From contig JBAMJV010002915.1 of assembly GCA_037951105.1 (NCBI GenBank), forward strand, positions 118,501 to 182,500: a DNA stretch of 64,000 nt, in the 5' to 3' direction. This DNA is from Echinarachnius parma (lineage: Eukaryota > Echinodermata > Echinoidea > Clypeasteroida > Echinarachniidae). The translations under genes were made by a program, and so were the position numbers. The notes below the pieces were generated by a model. That model was not told where the DNA came from and did not search any database. It worked only from the letters and a program-made list of their open reading frames with translations. Position 1 is the stretch's first letter. The number at the start of each line of letters is the position of its first letter. Positions 45,493 to 56,899 of this stretch are shown piece after piece.

Positions 45493-47060
45493 TAGTGTAG
45501 CCAAAAATTATTGTGACACCTTGACCAAATCACTTTAAACGATTCTAGAACAATTTTTAAAGAAAATGTTGGGTAAAAAGCTGCCTAAAATTCATTGTAT
45601 GTGTTTATTAGATGCTGCTTCGTTGAAATCAAGATCTAATATCAGACTATTTTTGAAAAATTAAAAAAATAATCGATTTTTGGGGTGCCAACAATTATTT
45701 GGACACCTACCACCAAGTAGTAATTTGACATGTGTTGCAGGTCTGTTCATGACTTGGTTGGTCCTCCTTGTGCAGCAATCAAAGCACACAGCCTCCTGGT
45801 CATGTTTTCAACAAGACTGATGCAGGTGGACAGGTTGAGGGTGTCCCATGTGCACTGAAGCGTGTCTTTTAGGCGTTGGAGCATGTCTTTTTTTACTATT
45901 GTTTGGCACTGTACATTAATAGTGGGTAGTTTTAGTGGATATTTCCATTCCATCTCATCCCCAATTTTTTGTATTGATTGATTTGGCCTTGTATAGGCTT
46001 TACTGGATGACTTTTCACATTTTTCTTAGCAAGATAGGCCTGCATTTGCCTGGCAGGATCCTTTAGGTTGCTAACATGTAGATAAAACTAACAAAGTCCA
46101 ATCATTTACCAGCAAATTTGATCTTCTGTGTGAAATTATAGGATTTTAGTTTACATTCTAAGCATGCAAAATGCCTTTGGTGAAATGCAGAATGCCCCCA
46201 TTGACATGTGTCATGCTTCCCCACAATAAAACACCCTGATCCTCATACTACATAGTGGGGTAAGAGACTTGAGGCTGTACTGATCTACTGAATTGGGCCA
46301 TATTCTCTGACAACCATCTGATCCTGGGACCATATGACTGACCTCCAGATGCCAATAGGCTTGTCAGCAAGTTCTCTGGCAAAATTGTATATTATGTTTA
46401 TGTATGTTCTTACTGAGGATGAGTGGCTTATTGCAAGAAAATCTTCCATGGAGCCGACATCCACTTAAGCTTGTGTGATAGTAGACCTGGGTTCCAGTAG
46501 CCTATGACACCTATTTCAACTTCTGATTTTCATGGCAAGCTCTTTGGTGTACCTTTTTGTCCGTTAAACCGATCCTCCTCTTCAATTCCACTCCCTCTGG
46601 ATTAATATTTTCTCTGTAGCTCTGTATTCTGGTGTGTATGGTAGACAGTTTCAGATCTAACTTGGATACAATCCTTGTTGAACGTGACTTTTCCCCTTTA
46701 TTCACAGGCTATTTTGCAGGTTTAGTCATGTTTAAGGCTTCCTAAACTGCCAAAGGATTTGCGAAATGACTGCTGAAGAACATTTTCATATCAAATGTGT
46801 CCAAACAAATACCTTAGGGAGGGAGACATTTGTTATTGTGTAACAGTGAGACATCTCTCTCATCTTATGACTTGAAAAACTAGCATGTTGTGCACTCATG
46901 CGTGTCATGCGTGTATGCGTGTATGTGGTTACATTCATAATACTGGGTAGTTTGCAAAGGACCACTAATGTGATCTCTGGAATGTCGAGGGAAGCAGAAA
47001 TCTGTTTGCGTATTGACACTTTGAATAAAATAGATGTCCAAATAAATTTAGGCTACACTG
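45493..47060 (-). mobile_element. Tc1/mariner-type transposon with IR/DR ends
   Basis: The outer ends (left 'gtgtagccaaaaattattgt', right reverse complement CAGTGTAGCCTAAATTTATT) are inverted repeats at a TA-type target. Inner related repeats lie about 200-260 bp in ('caacaattatttggacacc' at about 45690; its inverted partner 'gtgtccaaacaaatac' at about 46797), an IR/DR layout known from Sleeping Beauty-type Tc1 elements. The transposase lies on the minus strand between them. Confidence 0.85.
45747..46737 (-). pseudogene. Tc1-like transposase, decayed
   Basis: Order on the minus strand: an N-terminal HTH-like part in the frame at 46511-46705 (RSTRIVSKLDLKLSTIHTR followed by IGLTDKK); a middle stretch near 46145-46235 that translates as GVLLWGSMTHVNGGILHFT, resembling the DDE-region 'VMVWG' strand; and a C-terminus at 45747-45953 (CTWDTLNLSTCISLVENMT followed by RRLCALIAAQGG) like the end of Tc1 transposases. 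The parts are in different frames with stops between (one ends at a TAG after LHA), so the gene is inactive. A Tc1 transposase is usually about 340 codons; the span fits. Confidence 0.85.
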
Positions 47061-47382
47061 TATGTATTCATATTTCAGCCGTTTTTGAACCAATTTTGAT
47101 CAAATAAAGTTTATTCTGCCATTCAAATTGTATGCTCTTTCGTATTCTACACTCGCATTATCTCACTAACAAATTATTTCATGAAGCGCCCTCTATACCA
47201 AAACTAAACTACCCCTTTAAGTTAGACTTTTGTGATCGTTAATTCTTTGTTAATGATTTGATATCACTTTATTGTAAATTCAACAAAGGAACAAGGGTAA
47301 AGGTGAACAGACTCTTACATATAGCCCAGGACATGACGCATAACTGTCAATGCAGGGCTTAAACGTAATACAATATAATATT

Positions 47383-47770
47383 CCTGACGACGGATAGTCA
47401 ACCTATTCGAAACGTCGAGCCCCTCCTACCATCCACCCTTTCCTCGCAATACCAACAGTCCTTTCTAGGACTACCAACTGTCCTTTTTAGGACTCTCCTA
47501 GAAAGAATACCAACAGTCCTTTTCAGGACTATCCCAACAGTCCTTTCTAGATCTACCAACAGTCCTTTCTAGGACTATCAACAGTCCTTTCTAGGACTAC
47601 CAACAGTTCTTGTTAGGACTCTCCTAGAAAGAATACCAACAGTTCTTTTCAGGACTACAACAACAGTCCTTTCTAGGACTACCAACAGTCCTTTCTACGA
47701 CTACCATAGTCCTTTTCAGGACACACCAATCCACCCATCTCACATGGTGCAACCGCAAACCACTCGTATA
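47383..47770 (+). repeat. Second copy of the stem-loop head plus AGTCCTTTCTAGGACT array
   Basis: The head at 47383-47422 differs from 12481-12520 at two positions that pair with each other. It is followed by about ten hairpin units 'ccaacagtcctttctaggac' and the same tail 'cacatggtgcaaccgcaaac'. Confidence 0.65.
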
Positions 47771-47779
47771 ATATAATAC

Positions 47780-48220
47780 ATTATGTAACAATTTACTGAA
47801 TAAAATGAATTCAATCATCATAATATTAAAAAAAATATATTTCTAATTCAATTAAATAACAAAAGGCGCATCGGGAATAAAGCATCAACAACAACAATAA
47901 TTACTAAATATCAAATACCATTTTAAAACAATTACGCGGACAAAATGCAAAAAGTAAACCTACAGCGACTTTACTCAATATCGAAATTCTTACTTATGTA
48001 TGTTTATATACCCTACATTTAGTTTGTTATTTTTTTTTGTAATTGTATGTAAATATGTTTAAGCGCTTAGAAGCTTTTTGCAATAATCATGCGCTATATA
48101 AATCTATGTTAATAATAATATTAATAAAGAAGCACGTATACAATACACAGCTATAGGTATAGCATTTATGAATCGTACATAAATATGTTGAAATTATCAT
48201 GATAATATAATAGAGTACAG
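47780..48220. repeat. AT-rich, with SINE-tail-like GCGCTTAGAAGC..GCGCTATATAAAT
   Basis: At about 48060-48125 'aagcgcttagaagctttttg' is followed by 'gcgctatataaatc' and AAT repeats, a typical 3' tail of invertebrate SINEs, related to 43513-43550. The remainder shows nothing recognisable. Confidence 0.4.
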
Positions 48221-48224
48221 AAGC

Positions 48225-48580
48225 CATGATGTCATAAAAACACTTTTGGGGGAATTTTCAAATTTGGACTTCATTTTCAGAAAGAGCATAACAAATAATG
48301 TCCAAATACCGAAAATCAAAGGAATAGGTTACGTATTGGCTGAGATATGCTCATCCGAATGAATTTTATTTCAACGGGCAAATATAGTGCACTGGTTCCT
48401 AAATTTAGGAACCAGTGCACTATAACACTGATTGCCTATTCGGATGGGCATATCTCAGTCAATACGTAACCTATTCCTTTGATTTTCGATATTTGGACAT
48501 TATTTGTTATGCTCTTTCTGAAAATGAAGTCCAAATTTGAAAATTCTAAAAAAATTGTTTATGACATCATTTATGACATC
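48225..48580. repeat. ~355-bp palindrome with a perfect 42-bp centre
   Basis: 48383-48424 is a perfect palindrome (ATAGTGCACTGGTTCCTAA mirrored around AAATTT). The outer arms continue as imperfect inverted repeats: 'gcatatctcagtcaatacgt', 'taacctattcctttgatttt' and 'gctctttctgaaaatgaagt' have their reverse complements on the left. The 63-codon frame is not a gene. Confidence 0.9.
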
Positions 48581-49320
48581 ACACTTCACCACTCTATTAT
48601 ACTAGTGGCCAGGCGCGACGCTGTACGCGCGCGCTTGGGATACTGTATACAGAAATCGCTTGCGCTCTGAGTGTTTTCGATATGCGTGATTGACACATCG
48701 GACAGTTTTCCCGTGATCGGGATTTAGAGCGCAACGCCACTGATAATGGAGACATACTTTGTGTATACATGTATGATGAGTGAGTTATGTTTGTACATAA
48801 GCGTGTCAGTTATCATAGTCCTTTATAACGTCAAATGTGAATTATTATCAATATGGCAAATAATTACGCTAACTTGAATTAATTTTACTATGAAAGTTCA
48901 TCTGTATTGGTAGTAAATATTCGGAGGTAAATATTTGTATTGTGATCAAAAGTCATGGGGTCAAAGATCAAATGTCATAGGGCGTATTATTATGCAAACA
49001 TAGCCCGTGATCGCGTTATCTCACAGACTGATTGATGGATTCTCACCAGACTTGGCACATGTATGTATATTGAGGAGACGATAAACTGATTATATTTGAT
49101 GGTCATGAGATCAAAAGGTCACAGGGCTCCTTATAAAAATCATGCAATGGCGGAGGCACATATTTTGACTGCGCGCAGTTGAAGATCCATCTGCTTTAAT
49201 TTGATATACAATTATTGTACTGTCACTTCACTTCGATCAACAGTTTTAATTGGTGATATGAAAAACGTAATATTTCCCACTGTATATATGTTATTGTGTA
49301 AACGATGTATCATCATAATT
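48580..49320. other. No gene recognised
   Basis: Unique-looking. Repeated 'aaaggtcacagggc'/'gtcaaagatcaaatgtcata' words suggest an old repeat, but no family could be assigned. Confidence 0.3.
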
Positions 49321-49323
49321 ATT

Positions 49324-49860
49324 AAGGGATAGTACAGTTTTAGTCAAACATAATTTTAGTAACTAAAACTTGTCAGTTATCATTAAAATTAACAGTTATA
49401 ATTCAATGATGCATGAAAAGAACACAAACATAACAAACGGCTTAGCCACAGGGCTGTTTTCATTTTTTTAAATCCTATTTACACAATAACGAGACCTCGA
49501 GACACCTCAAGTGTTAACCACATGTTTAAATCAAAATATGTGAAAGTGATGTTTGGTAAAAAAAAAAAATATTATAGAATTATGTTAAAACCATTTTGGT
49601 ATTATATTTCCAGAAATGTGTAGGATTTATAAATACTTTTCTTAAATTATTCAATTAAAATTGGTTTCAGACATTTATTCAAATTAGTTACATATATTAT
49701 GGACATTTCAGCAGTTTCTGAACCAATTTTGATCAAACACGGTTGATTCCGTTATACAAATCGTGTGCTATTTCAAATGTTACACTAAGTTTCTCATTAC
49801 CTCACACAAAATTATTTCTTGAAGCGCCCTCTAAACCAAAACCGCACTACCCTTTTGAGC
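49324..49860 (+). repeat. Family A copy, diverged
   Basis: From 'aagggatagtacagttttag' to 'gcgccctctaaaccaaaac' and 'gcactacccttttg'. Both TIRs are visible but mutated, so this copy is older than 37590-38122. Confidence 0.75.
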
Positions 49861-50320
49861 GTGTGCAGAGCTTTCTATTGTTAACTGTATTATTAAGTAT
49901 GGTAAATACAATACAGTTGATATGATATTGAGTACAAGTCAAATATTGCGTTGAAATAGCTGTTACCTATTATCGAATTCGCTTAAAGTGAATATTTCAT
50001 TTAAATTAGTATTTGGAGTGCCAGGTAGTGGCATTTGTGTGTATCGTGTGGTAGAAATATACGGTATAGGCACTCAATGCGTTAGTAAGTTATATACTTT
50101 ATATAGTTAATATTGTTTTAATGTATGCATTTATGATAAGAAATTATAGCTTGCACATTGTGTATATTTAATCGTTTTATTGCATTCGTATAGCTGTTAA
50201 TTACCATAGTCGTTAATAAAGCCGAAGGTGAATATTTACATTTTAGGAGTATGTGCTGCATCTATTTCACATATTTGAATTTATCGTTTAAAGCTGCAAC
50301 TTTATCAATACATTTCACTT
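49860..50320. other. No gene recognised
   Basis: AT-rich and unique-looking. Confidence 0.3.
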
Positions 50321-50324
50321 TAAA

Positions 50325-50682
50325 AGGGTCTAGTAACATTGTCCAAATCCAAAAATCTTACTTCTCCCATACCTGGTTGTATTATTAGGTTTCGGTTATT
50401 CGAATTTCCCTTTCGTTAAAAAGATATATAATATTGAAGTGTTCGGATGTGTAATTATCCACTGGAAAGTTATTACTGTGTACAAAGTCAGTGCAATGAG
50501 TTAGAGAATATCACTTTGCATGGTTTGCTCATAACGGGCTCATAACTTGGCCATTATAATTTCCATTTAACGTGATATATTCACACATTACTCAGTGAAC
50601 ATATCAGATCACCCCAATACATTTATGAACCATTTAGCATTTTTGGCACAGTCAAGTCAACAAAATTACTAGACCCCTTTAA
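50325..50682 (+). repeat. Family B repeat copy
   Basis: 'gggtctagtaacattgtcca' to 'ttactagacccctttaa'. One of the best-preserved copies, with 'cactggaaagttattactgt' and 'actcagtgaacatatcagat'. Confidence 0.75.
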
Positions 50683-51155
50683 ATGGCAAGGAAATACTGG
50701 CATTGTCGCTTGCTGTTACTGATACGTGCAACATTCCTGTCACTTCTAGGTCCCGTTGGCAATCGATTGTAAGTTACAATTGATTGAAAGTCAGAAACTT
50801 TGCGCGTTTCAACCAGTCGGATTCGCGCATTTAGAACACATGATCTGACTTACAATTAATTTTAACTTACAACCGATTATAATACGGGGTCCTAGTCGTA
50901 TATTTCCCAAATATAGCAGAAGAGTAAAGAACAGTGGTTACATAACACGCTTGTGTTAGTGCACTCTCAGATGGCGTTTTATATGGTACAGTTGGAAAAC
51001 ATGGCAGCTTCCAGTGCACAGTAAAAACAGTTGATAATTGCTTAAACAAAAACATTAATAATTTTCATAATTTGTGATAGCCAATAGGAAATATGCGACT
51101 AGAAATGTGTTTTTTTTAGTAACAGCAAGCGAAAATTCCAGCGTTTCCTTTCCCT
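50683..51155. mobile_element. TTAA-flanked TIR element next to family B
   Basis: Left 'atggcaaggaaatactggca' followed by 'ttgtcgcttgctgttact' pairs with right 'agtaacagcaagcgaaaatt' followed by 'ccagcgtttcctttccct'. TTAA lies at 50679-50682 and 51156-51159. Family B copies elsewhere also end in TTTAAATGG, so the left boundary may be shared. No coding frame. Confidence 0.6.
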
Positions 51156-51159
51156 TTAA

Positions 51160-51990
51160 GAATTTAAACAGTAATGCCTGGTCCCACGCCTCTATATCAG
51201 AAAGGAAATGATATGTAACGCGTAATTTAACGATTAGTGCGTTTGAATTATTCCATCATGCATAACTACTATGAGCTTCATTGTTTATCAACCTTATAAA
51301 GCCCCAAAATAATACGAACAATTTAGCATGTCGACAAAAATTTATGTGGCTTTTTTGTGTATTAGGCTACCTCCTTGGGGGCGATAACCCAGTAACATGC
51401 TAAAACAACCCTCCAGCAGTTTATAATGCAACACAACACAGAACAAACATATATATTATAATTAAATGCGACATGTGCACTACTGTGGAAAGGACGATTT
51501 GACAGGAGCGTAAGTGAAAAAAAAAGCTCTTCGACATTTGCGATGTAATCGTTTTGGGGCATTGTTGGGAGTGTGAGAAAATTCACTTGTACACATTTTA
51601 AGCAAAAGCCGTCAAAATAATTAAGAACGTTTTGGCCGTTTGTCTGGAACGAATGGACGACATTCCCGAAGATATGTTTTTCTTGGCGTACGTCATATGT
51701 TATTTATCTGCGACGTGTGTTCGAACGGACATGCATTAAATAAAATCGGAACAGAATTCAGGGGAGAGGACGCCAAGCACAAATCGGAATGTTGGCCACT
51801 CCGTCCACCAACGTGTCCATGTTCACACCAACCGTTTTAAAATAAACCTTCATAACCTTCTCAAAGTATTACAGAAAATTCCTCCGAACATGCCGAAGCA
51901 TTTTAATCGTTGCAATTCTAAAAGTGTGCAAGGGTTAGTCTGTCGGGTTGAAATAATTGTGTCATATTGACCGCAGTAATAAGTGTAAAG
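51160..51990. other. No gene recognised
   Basis: A 66-codon + frame (51640-51840) is less AT-rich than its neighbours and is followed by AATAAA at 51841, but it has no recognised domain and no clear acceptor. Left uncalled. Confidence 0.3.
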
Positions 51991-51997
51991 CGCTTAT

Positions 51998-52160
51998 AGT
52001 CCATGAGCCGAGGCCAGAAAAAATGAAATCCGTAGCACCCCCCGAGGGGCACGGAAATGTTGGTATCAGAGGATAGGTTATGAACCCAGCTACCAAAAAA
52101 TGCTGACCCCCCAAACAAATATTTGCTCGTAACCATGGCAACGCCAATCACGTGATACAT
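51998..52160 (+). repeat. Direct repeat, copy 1 (~165 bp)
   Basis: 'gtccatgagccgaggccaga', then 'ttggtatcagaggataggtt', 'gaacccagctacc', 'ctcgtaaccatggcaacgcc'. The same ordered blocks recur at 52796-52965. Confidence 0.7.
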
Positions 52161-52795
52161 GTTTAAACTGACTCATTAGCGAGCTTTATAGTGCTATTTA
52201 TGATACTCCATACTCCTAAACCACATTTCTCGGAACTTACATGAGGAATACTCCTGATTTTTCATATAGTCAGACATTTAAGGACTGTCTTTCTGTTAGA
52301 ACATGTTTTAAGGTGAGGGTACCGTTTTAAGGTCCCAAGGGTCACCGCTAATTAACCCCTAATTGTATACTACTGTCACAAATTAGAACTTTAGTGGATT
52401 TTGGCTAGTTATTTCTCTGTAGTCGGTTTTATGAGCTATACTATGACACATCTGTAATGGAGGAACGCACATGGCCTCCAGAGTTTAAATCCACCATGTG
52501 ACATCGGACAGTCTACCCGTTGCCATGGAAACGCGGATATATGATAACGATTTCTATGTAGAGAAAACTGTATTTTTAATGAAACCGGACTATATTCTCG
52601 TCATCCAGTCGTGAAAGGCTTTTATTTGTAGGGAATTGAGATACGTATGATATTAGTTTTAAACTCCTTAAAGATCATGAGTGACCTATAAATATTAAGG
52701 TCACTTAAGGTTCACCTCAAGGTCAATGACAAAATCCTTACTTCATACATCATGAATATTTGTATGAAATTCATGCAAACTCTCATTACCCCTTG
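52160..52795. other. No gene recognised between direct repeats
   Basis: Unique-looking. 'accatgtgacatcgga' and 'cgttgccatggaaacgcgga' echo the CCATGGCAACGC string of the repeats. Confidence 0.3.
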
Positions 52796-52965
52796 TCCAT
52801 GAGCCAAGTCCAGAAAGAGCCTTATTTTAGGATTTGGCTGCACCCCCAGTCGGGCATGGAAAATTTGGTATCAGAAGAAAGGTCATGAACCCAGCTCCCG
52901 ATAAATGCTAACCCCCCATTAAAATAGTTGCTCGTAACCATGGCAACGCCTATTATATGACACAT
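52796..52965 (+). repeat. Direct repeat, copy 2 (~165 bp)
   Basis: 'tccatgagccaagtccagaa', 'tttggtatcagaagaaaggt', 'gaacccagctccc', 'gctcgtaaccatggcaacgc'. Diverged from copy 1 by about a fifth by eye. Confidence 0.7.
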
Positions 52966-53262
52966 GCCGCTTTTCACATGAAATACAAGTGATATTTAGA
53001 AAAAATTTGTTAGTTACCAATTATTTAATATTTTTAAAAAGTAAATGTATGTTTCCAATGATTTAAACACTAATAATGAAATGATAAAATCATTCCGAAC
53101 AGTTTGACATAATTTGTGAGTAAATGTTAATGTAATTGTGTTTCCTAGCAACATAATTTTCCCTAGCAACCAGTTTAACCTTGCATATACGCTTGCCATT
53201 TTCTTTTTTCAAGGTGATTTTCTTTTCAGAATTTTTGTAATCTCTCATACAATCAAACTTTC

Positions 53263-53470
53263 AGCCCAGCCCCGATATATATTATGAGATGATATAATTG
53301 CAGCCATTCTTGTTGGGACCTATTTGTATTGTTTGTTTGTTTATTTGTTCGTTGTTTTTTTTTAAATGTAATTTATTAATGGGATTTATAATTGATTCAA
53401 ATGCCCGCTTTCCCCTCTCTTCATAGACATTTGTATCGAAATTCTTGTAAATAAATGATCATGGTATTAT
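53263..53470 (+). repeat. Sequence homologous to the GPCR gene's 3' UTR
   Basis: 'cagcccagccccgatatata' then 'ttatgagatgatataattgca' and 'cattcttgttggg' parallel 58913-58965 in order. After a ~140-bp interruption, 'cttgtaaataaatgatcatgg' parallels 58988-59003. It could be the leftover 3' end of a GPCR paralogue or a shared dispersed repeat. Confidence 0.5.
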
Positions 53471-54890
53471 TAGCAAGTATAAAGTACATAACGAATCATA
53501 AATCTAATGAAATTAACGTAATAAATGGAACGGAATGTTGGGTGCAGATGGATTATATGAAAGTGAAAGTGCTGTACGTAGAAGGATGGAATGTACACGT
53601 TGATGTAGCCGGTTGGAAAGTAACACATCGAAATATTGAATATATGAATGATTGTATATTTACAGAACACACACAAAATAATAATAAAGGGACCATTAAC
53701 AATAAACAAAATCTTAAACACAATTAAATTATGCAAACACGAATTGATTGCCTTTTCATTGCCATTCTAAACGATACAACTGAGGGACAATTGTTGATAT
53801 CATTCGGGAGAGTAGTCTACATTGTCGGGACCATACTTTTTTGTTAGAGTAAGATTATATAAATGATTATTGACTTGTAACTTATATAGATGTATATCAT
53901 AAACCGTAGATAAACGATTTAAACAAATAATGGATTCGTATGGGCTAAATATATAGAGCCAGTACATATTCTTAGGGCTTAAAAAAACAAAAACAAATAC
54001 AACTGAATGTATTCTATTTTATTTCCAAACAATTCCCCCACACAACATTCGAATAAGAAGTAAGAGATACAAATTTAAAAAATCATTATTACACGTAACA
54101 AGTATATTGCAACAGCAATACATACATAGGACTATACTATCAATACGTTTATTCCAAATTAAAGTGATCCATTAACTTTGTCAAAAAAACAAAAATCACT
54201 TGCTCTCACACTTCTCTTGCACCTTGTTGTTTGGCTTATGGTAACAGAATAATGAAATGGGTTCTGATTTTTAAAATGTCTTCCTAGTTAAGGGGATATT
54301 TAACATTGAATGTTAAAGCGTCTGCAGACGCTCTGACCTTAGTCAATAGTATCCAAATTCGGATACTAAATCCGCCATAGTATTTGAATTCTGATACTTT
54401 ACGCGAACGATCGGGATAAAATCAGGCATCGATTAACTTCACTAAGTAAACATTATTTCCTTTCTATGGAAATCTCACATATCATTTCCAAGAATTTTAC
54501 AATGATATTGGTTGATATGATTATGATTAAATTCTCAAATATCACTTTTGGGAAAAAATGTAAGGTTAATAGATCAATTTAATATATCATCCATATATCC
54601 AATATATCGTCCAAGAAATGTTACGATTTTTATTTTTGTAAAGGGGTATACCGTGATTGTTTTCCTTTTAGAATGACCAGGAGCACCTGAATGAGAATCA
54701 TTCTCATTTGGGAGTCGATAACAAAAACAAAACAAGCGAAAACGCACAAATTGTTTTAAAGAAAGAACAATTACTTAAATATATTTTGTAATTACTATAT
54801 ATTTTGCAATGGTTGTCATTTTCTTATCCTCTGCATACATATTGGCACGGCGTATTCGTTTTATTCACCATCAATAATACATGACAGGGC
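53470..54890. other. No gene recognised
   Basis: AT-rich. The two ~90-codon frames on opposite strands at 53455-53736 have no recognisable domain. Short dyads such as 'gcgtctgcagacgct' at about 54319 were noticed. Confidence 0.3.
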
Positions 54891-55935
54891 TTCCGGAGAG
54901 GTTAATTGAGCTGTGTTCTCTTAATGGCCTTTATCCGACTTTACCCGGTATCTTACAATAATATTGCAAGGCCCTTCTATATTTCAATTGTAAAAGGTTT
55001 GTATTAACAAAGAGAGAACATAGCTCACTTACAATATACATCGATTTCTCTTTGTTAATGGTCAAAGCAACTACGTGGCTAGTTACGGGTAAAAATATAA
55101 ATATATTGCCCATAATCTAACCAACTTAATAAGGTGGTGAAATCATGGGCAGTATATTTATAAATAAAATAAAATATAAATTTGTATTAACGTAATAGAG
55201 AGAACAACATACATAGCTCACCTGGAATGTCTATCAATTTCTCTTTGCTAATGGTCAAAAGAACTACGTTGCTAGTTACAGGTAAAAATATAAATATATT
55301 GACCATGATTTAACCAAAATAAGTCATGGGGAGTATATTTATAAATAAAATGTAAATACAGTACTATAAATAAGAAGAAGAAAACAAGAAGAAGAAAAAT
55401 AGATAGATATTCCAAGCTTCCGGAGCTATGCCTGTTTTATGAAAAGCTATAATTAACAAAGTATTATTATTAAAACAAATGTTTTTGAAATATCTACATT
55501 TGTACAAATTTGTATTAACAATGGTACACAAACACAAACGATCAAATTAATAGAGCAGGCGAAGCTCACTTAATTGTACCGGAAACCTGATTATCTATCG
55601 ATTTCCATTAGCTAATGGTAAAATCAGCTTCGTGGCAAGTTTGTAGGGATATGAATAAACTGCCCATGATTTAACCAACTTATGTACAGCTATATTTGTT
55701 CAATGTTAAAATTAATGCCTTTGAAATATTTTTAACAATTTAAAAGATTTGTATTGACAATGGTTCAAAATCATGAACGATGAAATCGATGAGGCGCAGC
55801 TCACTTAATTTTACCGGAAACCTGATTCTCTATCGATTTTCATTTGCTAATGGTAAACGCAGCTTCGTGGCTAGTTAATAAATAATGGTTATGGATATTA
55901 ATGTACTGCCTATGAACTAACTCGCTTACCATGCT
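54890..55935 (+). repeat. Four-unit diverged tandem array (~200-300 bp period)
   Basis: Units at about 54960-55160, 55180-55345, 55500-55690 and 55735-55930 share, in order: 'tttgtattaaca', 'agctcactta', 'atcgatttctctttg', 'ctaatggt.aaa.caac', 'cgtggctagtta' and 'attgcccatgatttaacca'. The first two resemble each other most, as do the last two, so the array grew by at least two duplications. Confidence 0.8.
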
Positions 55936-56895
55936 TACGTCAAGCTACAATATTATGTAAAAAGATGTAATTTAAATCGTTGAATACCTCCATGCTTCCA
56001 CGTGCTTTTATCATGTGTTTTGTTTGTTTACTTTACAGGGTGGCCCCAAAAAAACGAAACGGGGCACTTCCCAAAATATACTAACAATTGTATTATGTCC
56101 ATCAAGTAGGGTGTCTTTTCAAATAAACAACGATACCAAGAACATAAAATCTGTTTTTAAACTTTTGATCACAATACAAATATTTACATCCGAAATTTTC
56201 GGCTGTCATCTACAGCCTTCGTCAGCGATGTGACCCGACTTGACCTTTCGTGACGTAACGATTGATCATCGGGTCGTAGACATTCGGTAGCTTGATTTTA
56301 TATTAACTACCAATACAGATGAACTTTCATAGTGATACCAAGAACAGTCTATTTGGTCGTGTTTTTGTTTTAGGGCGCTGTAAGTGACACCATGATCTAT
56401 AAATTGAGAACAAATACTAAACAAATACACTTCAGGGACGCCACCCATGGACCCCTGATATGCGCTTACATAACAGTAAAATAACTGCATCTTATTTGGA
56501 ATGATCATCCGTTATAAGACGGTCATCTTGAGATCTAGCTCCCTCACTTATATGGAAAACATATTTTGCAATATTTTACATCCTCGAAAAGCTTAAATTT
56601 TGTATGGTTTCGAGTAAATGATTAAAATAATTTGACGAAAATTCATTTAAAATGTCCTAAGTCGATAATCACAACAGCTTCTAAAGCATCATCCCTGAAC
56701 ACTTTGAGGTTTGGATTTGGGTATGTGTTTGTGCGTCGTTTCTCAATAGTGAAATTAATCTGGATCACCGATAGAGATTCAGAGAGGCTATTGCATTGAG
56801 CACTAAATAATAGCAAACTTCAAACATTGTGTACATTAACAAGTTTTTTAAACATGTCTAAAATGGTATGAAAATGCAGTTCCAAATAGGTAAAA
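55935..56895. other. No gene recognised
   Basis: Frames at 56015-56233 (+) and 56266-56508 (-) lack domains. 'cgtgacgtaacgattgat' (about 56250) is a local palindromic word. Unassigned. Confidence 0.3.
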
Positions 56896-56899
56896 ATTT

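Larger units (their letters stand above)
45405..47222 (+). repeat. Family A copy split by a Tc1-like element
   Basis: The family A text runs to 'attacgatcagatat' at 45490 and continues at 47061 with 'tatgtattcatatttcagccg', ending 'aactaaactacccctttaa' at 47221. Removing 45493-47060 restores the family consensus across the junction. Confidence 0.85.

Noticed and set aside
51640-51840. 66-codon frame followed by AATAAA
   Set aside because: No domain, weak start context and no splice support; composition alone was not enough.
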